Source: Candidatus Omnitrophota bacterium (lineage in GTDB: Bacteria; Omnitrophota; Omnitrophia; Omnitrophales; Aquincolibacteriaceae). Taken from it: a stretch of DNA of 64,000 bases. Made by a program: the position numbers and the translations under genes. The notes below the pieces were generated by a model. It had not been told where the DNA came from, ran no database searches, and saw only the letters and a list, made by a program, of their open reading frames with translations. This document shows, piece by piece, positions 40,549 through 48,713 of this stretch; the first letter of the stretch is position 1, and every line of letters starts with the position of its first letter. The stretch lies in NCBI GenBank assembly GCA_020632475.1, contig JACKFM010000003.1:124001-188000 (forward strand). Direction: 5' to 3'.

Positions 40549-41730
40549 ATGGAACCCATTTATTATGACTATAACGCAACGACTCCCGTTGCGCCTCAGG
40601 TTCTGGAGGCGATGCTTCCTTTCTTAAAAGGGAACTATGCTAACCCGTCCAGTTCCCACCATTTGGCTCGGGATGCAAAGAGGGTCATACGTGAAGCTCG
40701 CCGCTCTGTCGCCGGGTTACTCAACTTAGCCGATGAGGCTCAGATTGTTTTTACCAGCGGTGGAACCGAAAGTAACAATGCGGCCATCCGCTCGGCGCTT
40801 TTTCATACAGGTAAAAAGAAAATTATCACCAGCCAAGTAGAACATTCCAGTGTTTTGCGTTTATGTCAGAGGCTTGAAGAAGAGGGCTGTGAAGTTATTC
40901 GTTTAGGGGTTAATGGGCAAGGTCAAATTGATATTGAAGAACTAAAACAGGCGATTTGTGAAAATACGGCTATTGTTTCTTTGATGATGGCCAATAACGA
41001 AACCGGTGTTCTTTTCCCAGTAGCTCAAATCGGACAATTCCTGCGCGAACACGGGATTCTCTTTCATGTCGATGCCGTACAGGCCATCACAAAAGAGGAA
41101 ATTAACCTTGAGACGCTTTGTGCTGATTATTTGTCATTATCCGCCCATAAATTTTACGGACCGAAAGGGATCGGCGCCTTATTTGTGCGCCGGGAAGCGC
41201 CTTACCGTTCTTTGATTTTCGGAGGTTCTCAGGAGCGCGGACGCCGGGCTGGAACCGAAAACGTACCCGGGATTGCAGGACTGGGTGCTGCGACAGATCT
41301 CGCTTTGAGTGATTTTCAGCAGGAACGCGAAAAAATGACGGCTCTGAGAGATCATTTTGAAACCCAAATTAAAAACAGGATTGAAGAAATTGAAATTCCC
41401 GGACAGGCGTCTCCCAGGCTTGCGAATACGAGCAGTATTCTTTTTAAAGGAATCCTTTCGGAATCGCTTTTGTGCTGCCTTGACTCAAAGGGGATCTGCG
41501 CTTCGAGCGGATCAGCCTGCATGAGCGGTTCCCAACAACCGTCACATGTGCTGAAGGCCATGGGCTATAGTCATGAAGAGGCTATGTCGGCAGTCCGTTT
41601 TAGTTTTGGACGTTATACGACCCATGAGGAAATCGACCATAGTCTTGAGATCATTTCGGAAACCGTCGCTGAGTTACGGCGGGTGAATCGCTCCGGGACC
41701 GAATCCAAAGAAACTTTTTCGGAGGTATGA
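40549..41730 (+). CDS. cysteine desulfurase (NifS/IscS family)
   Basis: A PLP enzyme that takes sulfur from cysteine to supply Fe-S clusters and thiolated tRNAs. The 393-residue protein has the PLP lysine in SAHKFYGPKG (Lys201), the cofactor motif HVDAVQ, and the catalytic Cys324 in SSGSACMSG. The cysteine loop is of the group I (IscS/NifS) type. The gene overlaps the Mrp gene (ATGA), so it probably feeds cluster assembly. No IscU, SufB or tRNA thiolase is adjacent, so the acceptor cannot be stated. Confidence 0.93.
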   Translation: MEPIYYDYNATTPVAPQVLEAMLPFLKGNYANPSSSHHLARDAKRVIREARRSVAGLLNLADEAQIVFTSGGTESNNAAIRSALFHTGKKKIITSQVEHSSVLRLCQRLEEEGCEVIRLGVNGQGQIDIEELKQAICENTAIVSLMMANNETGVLFPVAQIGQFLREHGILFHVDAVQAITKEEINLETLCADYLSLSAHKFYGPKGIGALFVRREAPYRSLIFGGSQERGRRAGTENVPGIAGLGAATDLALSDFQQEREKMTALRDHFETQIKNRIEEIEIPGQASPRLANTSSILFKGILSESLLCCLDSKGICASSGSACMSGSQQPSHVLKAMGYSHEEAMSAVRFSFGRYTTHEEIDHSLEIISETVAELRRVNRSGTESKETFSEV

Positions 41731-42764
41731 TGAGTCACGAATCTTTACAGGAAAAAATTGCCGAAGCACTTAAAAACGTTTTGGATCCTGAGCTAAAACG
41801 AGATATTGTTGCTCTGGGGATGCTTAAGGAGTCGGCCGTGCGCGATGGGACGGTTTTTGTCCATTTGGAAATCACTTCAGATTCCGACAAAATTAAAAAT
41901 ACCTTGCGCGGCGATATCACAGAAAAACTGATGGCGATTGAGGGGATCCAAAAAGTTGAAGTTCAGATGTCAAAACCTTTCCGTTCTTCTCCAGGTGGAT
42001 TTTCGGTCCAAAAGCAAAAGCCTGATATCACACATGTCATTGCCGTGGCCAGTGGTAAAGGCGGGGTGGGGAAGACGACCGTTTCTGTCAATCTTGCCGT
42101 TGCACTTGCCCGTATGGGGAAGAAAGTTGGGCTGATGGACGGTGATATTTATGGACCCAATGTGCCTTTAATGCTGGGGGTTGCGCATGAAACCCGGCCC
42201 CTTGTGAATGATCAGGATTTACTGATACCGATTGAGGCGCAGGGGATCAAAATGATTTCCATGGGGATTCTGGTTCCTCCCGATCAACCAATGGTCTGGC
42301 GCGGTCCGATGTTGCATAGTGCCGTGACGCAATTTATTCAAAAAGTTGAGTGGGGTATTTTGGATTATCTGTTGGTTGATTTGCCCCCCGGTACCGGAGA
42401 TGTTCAACTCTCTTTAGCACAAAGCATTCAGCTTTCGGGTGCGGTCATTGTCACAACCCCCCAGGAGGTTGCTCTTCTGGATGTGCGTAAAGGGATTGCC
42501 ATGTTCCAGAAAACCAATATTCCTATCCTGGGCGTCATCGAAAACATGACCGGTGAAATTTTTGGTTCCGGAGGAGGTAAAAAAGCCGCCGAGCAGTTGG
42601 GGGTTCCTTGCCTGGGCAGTATTGCTCTGGACGGCCGTATCCGTAAATGCGGTGATGCGGGGGTCCCGGTTGTTGCCGCTGAACCCGAATCGCAAACTGC
42701 GGCTGACTTCAAAACCGCTGCCGAAACCCTTGAACAGCAGCTGCTTCAGGCTGCCGGGAAATAA
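41727..42764 (+). CDS. Mrp/ApbC-family P-loop ATPase without the usual CxxC
   Basis: Mrp/NBP35 proteins are ATPases that carry Fe-S clusters. The 345-residue protein has an N-terminal MIP18/DUF59 domain (about 8-80), then the deviant Walker A ASGKGGVGKTT and the DGDIYGPN switch region. In most family members the segment between ENM and the GSGGG motif contains CPxC, which holds the bridging cluster. Here it reads IENMTGEIFGSGGG and the cysteines are missing. Thus cluster carriage by the normal mode is doubtful. It is coupled to a cysteine desulfurase upstream and to folE 3 bp downstream. Confidence 0.9.
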   Translation: MMSHESLQEKIAEALKNVLDPELKRDIVALGMLKESAVRDGTVFVHLEITSDSDKIKNTLRGDITEKLMAIEGIQKVEVQMSKPFRSSPGGFSVQKQKPDITHVIAVASGKGGVGKTTVSVNLAVALARMGKKVGLMDGDIYGPNVPLMLGVAHETRPLVNDQDLLIPIEAQGIKMISMGILVPPDQPMVWRGPMLHSAVTQFIQKVEWGILDYLLVDLPPGTGDVQLSLAQSIQLSGAVIVTTPQEVALLDVRKGIAMFQKTNIPILGVIENMTGEIFGSGGGKKAAEQLGVPCLGSIALDGRIRKCGDAGVPVVAAEPESQTAADFKTAAETLEQQLLQAAGK

Positions 42765-42767
42765 TCG

Positions 42768-43364
42768 ATGACTTCTTCGCCTTCTCCCGCCCCTCAGTCA
42801 GATTCATCGCAGCAGATACAATCGCATGTCCGGCAACTTCTTCAATTGCTTGGTGAAAATCCTGACCGCGAAGGGCTGCTTAAAACCCCGCACCGTGTGG
42901 CTGAGTCATTAAAATTTTTAACGAAAGGCTACTCACAGGATGTCGAGAAGGTTTTGAATGAAGCTGTTTTTGAAGAGCCCTACGATGAAATGGTTGTGGT
43001 TAAAGACATTGAACTTTTTTCCTTGTGCGAACACCATCTCCTTCCTTTCTATGGTAAGGCCCATGTAGCTTATATTCCGGCCGGTAAAATTATCGGATTA
43101 AGTAAAATTCCCCGGGTGGTGGATGTCTTTGCCAGAAGACTTCAGGTACAGGAACGCTTAACCAGTCAGATTGCCGATTGTCTTATGGAGACTCTGCATC
43201 CCCGGGGAGTGGGGGTTGTGATTGAGGCCTATCACTTGTGTATGGCGATGCGTGGTGTTGAAAAACAGAATTCATTTACAACCACAAGCGCGATGATCGG
43301 AAGTTTTCGTAATTCGGAGCGTGTCCGCGACGAATTTTTAAGTCTTATTGCCCGCCGCAGTTAG
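42768..43364 (+). CDS. folE: GTP cyclohydrolase I
   Basis: Converts GTP to 7,8-dihydroneopterin triphosphate, the first step of tetrahydrofolate synthesis and, in many bacteria, of queuosine synthesis. The 198-residue protein is full length. It has the zinc-site motif SLCEHHLLPF with GKAHVAYIP and the second ligand region HLCMAMRGV. The family signature is complete, so activity is expected. It follows the Mrp gene by 3 bp and ends 24 bp before the convergent lpxD. Confidence 0.96.
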   Translation: MTSSPSPAPQSDSSQQIQSHVRQLLQLLGENPDREGLLKTPHRVAESLKFLTKGYSQDVEKVLNEAVFEEPYDEMVVVKDIELFSLCEHHLLPFYGKAHVAYIPAGKIIGLSKIPRVVDVFARRLQVQERLTSQIADCLMETLHPRGVGVVIEAYHLCMAMRGVEKQNSFTTTSAMIGSFRNSERVRDEFLSLIARRS

Positions 43365-43388
43365 GCATCCCATAAAAATTATTTATGT

Positions 43389-44444
43389 TTAGGTAATTGA
43401 GGGAGGGGTGTCTGCCAGCCGTTTTTCAAGCTCTGCCAATTTTCCTTTGAGCTTTTTGATGTCGTCATACATTTCAGCACTACGAAGCTGCGCACCGATT
43501 TGTTTTCTGGCCTCATGATAAGGCCGTGCAGGTTGACCGAAAACAATTTGTTTGGGACCGATTTTTTTTCCGCTCGGGAATCCCGCCCCGGCCCCGACCA
43601 TGACCCAATCGCCGATTTCAACATGATCTCCCAGACCGGCTTTACCGCCCATCGTCACATGGGCTCCGATTTTTGAGCTGCCTGAAATCCCGGTTTGGGC
43701 CGAAAGGGCGGTGTGCGGACCGATCACAACATTGTGGGCGATTTGAACCTGATTATCGATTTTGCAATCTTTGCCGATAACCGTCGATCCGATCGTTGCC
43801 CGGTCGATGGTGGTACAGGCTCCGATCTCAACCTCATCTTCAATAATCACATTGCCGACTTGAGGGACTTTAATCTGTTTATCCGGTGTGGCTACGTAGC
43901 CGAAACCGTCGCTGCCGATAACTGTCTGAGCGTGAATTGTGACGGATTGACCGATGATACAGTTTTCGTAAATTACAACACCGGGATGAAGGATCGTTTT
44001 AGCGCCGATTTTGACATTATCGCCAACGGAGACAAAACTGCAGATTACAGCGCCGTCACCGATGACAGCGTTTTCTCCAATATGGGCAAACGGTTCAATG
44101 GTTGTATTTTTACCGATCCGCGCACTGGAAGCAACGGCCGCCTGTCCGGAAACCTTTCCGCTAAATGATCTGGGAGGAAAAAAGAACTCAAGCAGCCTGG
44201 CCCAGGCAATTTTAGGATGGGCGACCTGAATGATTGTTTTTGATGATGAAGTAATTTTATCCGAAACTAAAATGCAGGCAACTTCAGTTTCTTCCAGGCG
44301 TTTAAGCCATTTGGTGTCCTGAACAAAACAGACAGAACCAGGGGCCGGTGATTCGGTATTCGCAATGCAGGTGATCTGGACAGTCCCGTCACCGATGAGT
44401 TTGCCGTTGATTTTTTCTGCAAGTTGCTGGGCTGTTAGCATCAT
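43389..44444 (-). CDS. lpxD: UDP-3-O-acylglucosamine N-acyltransferase
   Basis: Adds the N-linked acyl chain in the third step of lipid A synthesis, in the cytoplasm. The 351-residue protein has the N-terminal uridine-binding domain (about 1-95) and then a long left-handed beta-helix of hexapeptide repeats (about 100-310), with the catalytic His in QIAHNVVIG. The C-terminal helix is present. Its presence shows that the organism makes lipid A or a relative and therefore has an outer membrane. It is downstream of a periplasmic chaperone-like gene on the same strand, with a 57-bp gap, so the two may be one operon. Confidence 0.95.
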   Translation of the reverse strand: MMLTAQQLAEKINGKLIGDGTVQITCIANTESPAPGSVCFVQDTKWLKRLEETEVACILVSDKITSSSKTIIQVAHPKIAWARLLEFFFPPRSFSGKVSGQAAVASSARIGKNTTIEPFAHIGENAVIGDGAVICSFVSVGDNVKIGAKTILHPGVVIYENCIIGQSVTIHAQTVIGSDGFGYVATPDKQIKVPQVGNVIIEDEVEIGACTTIDRATIGSTVIGKDCKIDNQVQIAHNVVIGPHTALSAQTGISGSSKIGAHVTMGGKAGLGDHVEIGDWVMVGAGAGFPSGKKIGPKQIVFGQPARPYHEARKQIGAQLRSAEMYDDIKKLKGKLAELEKRLADTPPSIT

Positions 44445-44501
44445 ATTGAGGGCAAGTATAACATAAGTCGGGAAAGTCTGTCACGGCCGAAGCCCGAGAC
44501 A

Positions 44502-45488
44502 TCATTTCGACGGAGGTGGAGGTGTTGGCGCAGGCAGTAAATCAAGAAGTTTTGCGCGCTGCATTAAGTCGATATTCCACTGAAGAAAGCGTTTATATTT
44601 TTGAAAACGGATTAAGTCTTCAGTGTATTTTTCAGCTACGCCCTTGGCCTCAAAAGAGGTTTCATTGACAGTTTGCTTATCCTTGATCTTAAAAATCATA
44701 AAACTATCGGTGTTCTTTAATATAGGCGAAGTCTGGCCGGGATTGAGTTGATAAAGCGTTTGAAGGTCCTGATCCGAAAGCTGCCATATCCGCTGTAAGG
44801 CTAGAAGACTTTGAGGTTGATCGTTTTCGACGATTCGGGTCTTATCGTCAACGGTAACCGATTTTGCCCAATTTTGACCGTTATCCAGGGCCTGTTGGAT
44901 TTTACCGGCCGTTTCACTGTCCGGAGCGGAAATGACATCGACGGTCAATTTGCGTTTTTCCATAAAATAGGTTTTTCGGACTTCTTCGGATGAAGGAGGC
45001 TCCAAGGGTTCATTTTTAAGCCCGAGTAAGAGCTTTTGAATGCACAGAATTTCACGGACGGCTTCTTCAAATTCACGAGGACTTGCGCCCTGATAAACAC
45101 TTTTGACCCAGCGTTCATAGACACTTAATGAAGCGCTGGTCAGGTTTTGGGCGCCGAGAAGCCTCTGAATTTCAGAACGGACTTCTTCATCCGCTATTTT
45201 GATTTTTTGACGTTTTGCTTCACGGGCATAAATCAGATTTTGCCACGTCTCCTGCTTAAGAACTTCCGGGTCCGGAGGGGTCGTTTTATCGCCTCTGAAT
45301 GAAAAAAACTGAGTTAGTTTAAAGAACTTATTGTATTCCTGGAAACTGACGGATTTGCCGAACACTTGTCCGGCCCGCTGATTGCCGGAGGCAAATTGGA
45401 AACCGACTGATGCGCCTCCCCATAGGGCAAAGGCGCCGATCACCGACCAGATAATAATCTTCGTTTTTTTTCTTAAAAATTTGAGCAT
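44502..45488 (-). CDS. PpiD/SurA-like membrane-anchored folding factor
   Basis: A 328-residue protein with a membrane anchor near the N-terminus (about 11-30) and then a SurA/PpiD-type N-terminal chaperone domain (about 35-160). The following region (about 175-290) resembles a diverged parvulin domain, ending LNPGQTSPILK...SFMIFKIKDK as parvulins do. Conserved parvulin active-site residues are hard to identify, so isomerase activity is doubtful. Such proteins assist outer-membrane protein folding in the periplasm. Adjacent lpxD supports an envelope role. No Shine-Dalgarno sequence is seen, and a candidate -10 box lies only 7 bases before the ATG. Confidence 0.78.
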   Translation of the reverse strand: MLKFLRKKTKIIIWSVIGAFALWGGASVGFQFASGNQRAGQVFGKSVSFQEYNKFFKLTQFFSFRGDKTTPPDPEVLKQETWQNLIYAREAKRQKIKIADEEVRSEIQRLLGAQNLTSASLSVYERWVKSVYQGASPREFEEAVREILCIQKLLLGLKNEPLEPPSSEEVRKTYFMEKRKLTVDVISAPDSETAGKIQQALDNGQNWAKSVTVDDKTRIVENDQPQSLLALQRIWQLSDQDLQTLYQLNPGQTSPILKNTDSFMIFKIKDKQTVNETSFEAKGVAEKYTEDLIRFQKYKRFLQWNIDLMQRAKLLDLLPAPTPPPPSK

Positions 45489-45495
45489 AAAGCGT

Positions 45496-45523
45496 ATCTT
45501 AGGCTAAACCCGAAAAAGATCAA
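45496..45523 (-). promoter_or_regulatory. candidate minus-strand promoter giving a near-leaderless transcript
   Basis: On the minus strand TTGATC (45523-45518) and TAAGAT (45501-45496) are 16 bases apart. The -10 box ends 7 bases before the ATG at 45488, so the transcript would start almost at the start codon. Confidence 0.4.
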
Positions 45524-45562
45524 CCCCAAAACTGGTGATTTAATAAAAAGGGGAGCCCAAAG

Positions 45563-45618
45563 CAGGCGGTGCCCAGTTGCTAAACAGGATCTGCTGTTTG
45601 GTAATCGATAACCGCCTG
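45563..45618. ncRNA. strong stem-in-stem structure in the divergent intergenic region
   Basis: CAGGCGGT (45563-45570) and ACCGCCTG (45611-45618) are perfect complements. Inside them, TTGCTAAACAG (45577-45587) pairs with CTGTTTGGTAA (45594-45604) through 11 pairs (two G-U) around a 6-base loop. It lies upstream of the guaB3 promoter and outside both flanking genes, in a 344-bp gap that otherwise holds only two promoters and the guaB3 leader. It could be a small RNA, a protein-binding cruciform or part of a regulatory region. Confidence 0.45.
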
Positions 45619-45637
45619 AAACGTTATTGCTGAGCAA

Positions 45638-45666
45638 TTGACAGCTTTAATGGGTTTGAGTATGAT
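45638..45666 (+). promoter_or_regulatory. near-consensus sigma-70 promoter for guaB3
   Basis: TTGACA (45638-45643), a 17-base spacer and TATGAT (45661-45666) match the consensus at 11 of 12 positions. Transcription near 45673 would give a 160-base leader. In that leader AACACC (about 45679-45684) can pair with GGTGTT before a T-rich stretch, a possible attenuator. Confidence 0.75.
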
Positions 45667-45832
45667 ACGCCAATGGAAACACCTTCAAGTCAATTACCCC
45701 CATCAATTCGGTCCCAAATTCTCAAGAAAGATGTCTTTTTTGTACCTGGGGTGTTGTCTGCTTTTCTTTAATTTTTAAAATTCAAAATATCCGTTTCTAA
45801 CGGAATTTCTAAAAATAAGACGGAGTACAGGC

Positions 45833-46993
45833 ATGGCAGAGTTTATTGGTAAAGATCGCAAAGCCCGAAGGGCATACGGATTTGATGAAATCGCATTGGT
45901 TCCCGGAGAGGTAACCATTAACCCGGAAGAGGTGGATATTCGCTTTAAACTCCGAGATAAGGTCTTTGAAATTCCTTTTTTGGCCTCCGCCATGGATGGT
46001 GTTGTGGATCCCGAGTTTGCGATTGCGATGGGAAAACTGGGCGGGATCGCGGTTTTAAATTTGGAAGGAATTTATGTCCGTTACGATGATTACCAGACAA
46101 TTTTAGCCGACATTGCAAAGGCTACGCCTGAAGATGCGACGGCTTTGGTTCAAAAGCTGTATGAAGAACCGATTAAAGAGAACCTTATCTCCAAACGGAT
46201 CGAAACAATTAAAAAAGCAGGATCGCGCTGTGTCGTTAGTGCCATTCCCCAAAAGGCTGAACGGTACGGTAAGATTGCGCAGGAAGCCGGTGTTGATTGT
46301 TTTGTGGTACAGTCGACCGTGACAACGGTTAAGCATATTTCAACATCCTATCAGGTGGTTGATTTTAAGAAATTCTGCAAGAGCATGAAAGTGCCCGTGA
46401 TTTTGGGTAATTGTGTGACCTATAAAGTCGCCCTTGATCTGATGGAAGCCGGATGTGACGGTATTTTGGTGGGTATCGGCCCCGGTTCTGCCTGCACGAC
46501 ACGCGGGGTGCTCGGCTTAGGGGTTCCTCAGGTGACATCGATTGCTGATTGTGCTTCAGCCAGAGAGTTTTATCACAAAAAAACAGGCCGTTATGTGGCT
46601 ATTATCGGTGACGGCGGAATGTCGACCGGAGGCGATGTCTGTAAGGCCTTCGCCTGTGGAGCTGATGCCGTGATGGTTGGTTCAGCTTTTGCACGCACTA
46701 AAGAAGCCCCCGGAAAGGGATTTCATTGGGGAATGGCCACGCCGCATGCCAATCTTCCCCGAGGAACCCGCATCCGTGTCGGGACGACCGGTTCTCTTGA
46801 GGAGATTTTATACGGTCCGGCCCGTTTAGATGATGGTACGCAAAATCTTGTCGGCGCATTGCGGACATGTATGGGGAATGTGGGGGCGCAAAATATCCGT
46901 GAGCTGCAATTGACCGAGCTTGTGATTGCTCCAGCGATTCGTACAGAAGGGAAATTGTTCCAGGCCGCTCAACGTGTCGGTATGGGCAAGTAA
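45833..46993 (+). CDS. GuaB3-family IMP dehydrogenase-related protein
   Basis: IMP dehydrogenase oxidises IMP to XMP, the committed step to GMP. This 386-residue protein has the IMPDH/GMPR barrel with the active-site loop GIGPGSACTTR (Cys221) and the NAD-side motif IGDGGMSTGGD. It lacks the CBS domains of normal IMPDH and its length fits the GuaB3 group. Family members were long annotated as IMPDH-related without proof of function. The direct neighbour guaA uses XMP, which supports a role in GMP synthesis, and no second guaB is in this window. A good promoter lies upstream. Confidence 0.9.
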   Translation: MAEFIGKDRKARRAYGFDEIALVPGEVTINPEEVDIRFKLRDKVFEIPFLASAMDGVVDPEFAIAMGKLGGIAVLNLEGIYVRYDDYQTILADIAKATPEDATALVQKLYEEPIKENLISKRIETIKKAGSRCVVSAIPQKAERYGKIAQEAGVDCFVVQSTVTTVKHISTSYQVVDFKKFCKSMKVPVILGNCVTYKVALDLMEAGCDGILVGIGPGSACTTRGVLGLGVPQVTSIADCASAREFYHKKTGRYVAIIGDGGMSTGGDVCKAFACGADAVMVGSAFARTKEAPGKGFHWGMATPHANLPRGTRIRVGTTGSLEEILYGPARLDDGTQNLVGALRTCMGNVGAQNIRELQLTELVIAPAIRTEGKLFQAAQRVGMGK

Positions 46994-47022
46994 ATAGTCC
47001 TAAGTTTAAAGTTGTAAGTTTT

Positions 47023-47042
47023 AAGACTCATTTGAGTTTTTT
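47023..47042 (+). terminator. terminator-like hairpin nested in a larger inverted repeat
   Basis: AAGACTC (47023-47029) pairs with GAGTTTT (47034-47040) around ATTT and runs into a T-tract. It is nested in larger imperfect arms AGTTTAAAGTTG (47003-47014) and CAACTTAAAACT (47065-47076), matching 11 of 12. It could end or attenuate the guaB3 transcript before guaA. Confidence 0.5.
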
Positions 47043-47082
47043 GTGACTTATGACTTAGAACCTTCAACTTAAAACTGATTCT

Positions 47083-48621
47083 ATGCATGAAACACTCTTG
47101 ATTCTTGACTTTGGGTCACAGTATACGCAGTTAATCGCAAGACGTGTACGTGAACATCAGGTTTTTTCGAGGATATTGCCTTATAATGCCCCGATCGAAG
47201 AAATCCGTGCTGAAAAACCCAAAGCGATTATTCTTTCCGGGTCACCCGCAAATGTTTACGGTCCCAAAGCTCCGATTCCTTCGGCTGAAATCTTTTCGCT
47301 CGGTATTCCTATCCTCGGAATTTGCTATGGATTACAACTGATTTCCTATTATTTGGGCGGAAAGGTTCATAAATCGCATAAGCGTGAATATGGTCTAGCC
47401 GAGTTGAGCATCGATCAGAGTATCGATATCTTTTATAAATTGCCCAAACAGATGATTTGCTGGATGAGCCATGGGGATAAGCTCGATAAAATGCCCAAAG
47501 GATTTAAACGAATGGCGCATACCTCAAACGCTCCGATTGCGGCCATCGCGAATGTTGAAAAAAAGATTTACGGTGTGCAATTTCATCCTGAGGTGGTGCA
47601 TACACCCTTTGGCGCAAAACTGATCGGCAATTTCCTTTTCCGTGTCTGCCGGTTTAAGGGGAACTGGACACCGAGTTCATTTGTCCATGAGACCATTGAC
47701 AGGATTCAAGCACAGACCAAGGGGCAAAAAGTTGTTCTGGGGCTTTCAGGCGGTGTGGACTCTTCGGTCGCAGCACTTTTAATCCATCGTGCCATCGGGA
47801 AAAAACTCACTTGTATTTTTGTGGATAACGGCCTTTTACGCCTGAATGAAGCCAAGCAAATCAAACAGACCTTTCAAGGCCGGTTTAAACTCAATCTGAA
47901 GTTTGTGGATGCCTCGGAGCTTTTTTTGAAAAGATTACGCGGGGTCAAGGATCCCGAAAGAAAACGCAAGATCATCGGCCGCACATTTATTGAGGTGTTT
48001 CGGAAAGAAGCTTTGAAACTGGGGGATGTGCCCTTTTTAGCTCAGGGGACCCTGTATCCTGATGTCATCGAGTCGGTTTCCGTTCACGGCGGGCCCACCT
48101 CGACGATTAAGAGTCATCATAATGTCGGAGGTTTGCCCAAAAGAATGAAGTTTAAACTGGTCGAACCTTTGCGTGATTTATTTAAGGATGAAGTTCGCGC
48201 CGTGGGCCGGACTTTGGGGCTGCCGGCCGAGTTTATTGACCGGCATCCTTTCCCGGGGCCGGGATTGGCCGTACGCGTTCTTGGAACGATTCATAAACCG
48301 GGCCTTGAGATGCTCAGGCTTGCAGATGCCATCTTTATTGAAGAAATCCGTAAGGCCGGTCTTTATAACAAGATATGGCAGGCTTTTACGGTTTTAATGC
48401 CCATCCAAAGTGTCGGTGTGATGGGCGATGAGAGAACCTATGAGAACGCCGTTGCCCTCAGAGCGGTGACCAGCCTGGACGGCATGACCGCCGATTGGGC
48501 CCGAATCCCTGACACGGTCCTTGCCCGTGTTTCCAACCGGATCATCAATGAAGTCCGAGGGATTAACCGCGTTTGTTATGACATTTCAAGCAAACCTCCC
48601 GCAACAATTGAGTGGGAATAG
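47083..48621 (+). CDS. guaA: GMP synthase (glutamine-hydrolysing)
   Basis: Converts XMP to GMP using ATP and glutamine. The 512-residue protein has the class I glutamine amidotransferase domain with nucleophile Cys81 (GICYGLQL) and FHPEVVHT supplying the His and Glu. The ATP-pyrophosphatase P-loop GLSGGVDSS follows, then the C-terminal dimerisation domain ending KPPATIEWE. All parts are complete. The gene follows guaB3, with 89 bp between, consistent with a guanine-nucleotide operon. No clear Shine-Dalgarno sequence precedes the ATG. Confidence 0.97.
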   Translation: MHETLLILDFGSQYTQLIARRVREHQVFSRILPYNAPIEEIRAEKPKAIILSGSPANVYGPKAPIPSAEIFSLGIPILGICYGLQLISYYLGGKVHKSHKREYGLAELSIDQSIDIFYKLPKQMICWMSHGDKLDKMPKGFKRMAHTSNAPIAAIANVEKKIYGVQFHPEVVHTPFGAKLIGNFLFRVCRFKGNWTPSSFVHETIDRIQAQTKGQKVVLGLSGGVDSSVAALLIHRAIGKKLTCIFVDNGLLRLNEAKQIKQTFQGRFKLNLKFVDASELFLKRLRGVKDPERKRKIIGRTFIEVFRKEALKLGDVPFLAQGTLYPDVIESVSVHGGPTSTIKSHHNVGGLPKRMKFKLVEPLRDLFKDEVRAVGRTLGLPAEFIDRHPFPGPGLAVRVLGTIHKPGLEMLRLADAIFIEEIRKAGLYNKIWQAFTVLMPIQSVGVMGDERTYENAVALRAVTSLDGMTADWARIPDTVLARVSNRIINEVRGINRVCYDISSKPPATIEWE

Positions 48622-48636
48622 ATAAAAGATCAAATA

Positions 48637-48687
48637 TCAAAAATCAAAGTTCAAAGAAAGATTGAAATTCAATATTTTGATTTTTGA
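48637..48687. repeat. AT-rich inverted repeat between guaA and dnaE
   Basis: TCAAAAATCAAA (48637-48648) and TTTGATTTTTGA (48676-48687) are perfect 12-bp inverted copies. A smaller palindrome, ATTGAA-A-TTCAAT (48661-48673), lies in the loop. It fills most of the 92-bp gap and may serve as a bidirectional terminator or be a dispersed element. Confidence 0.55.
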
Positions 48688-48713
48688 CTTTTGCATTTTG
48701 AGTTTAGAGAATT

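Noticed and set aside
43695..44168. A 157-codon frame opposite lpxD
   Set aside because: It mirrors the hexapeptide repeats of lpxD and has no independent support.
45673..45832. Purine-type riboswitch in the guaB3 leader
   Set aside because: The conserved purine-riboswitch core was not found; only a short stem before a T-rich stretch is visible.
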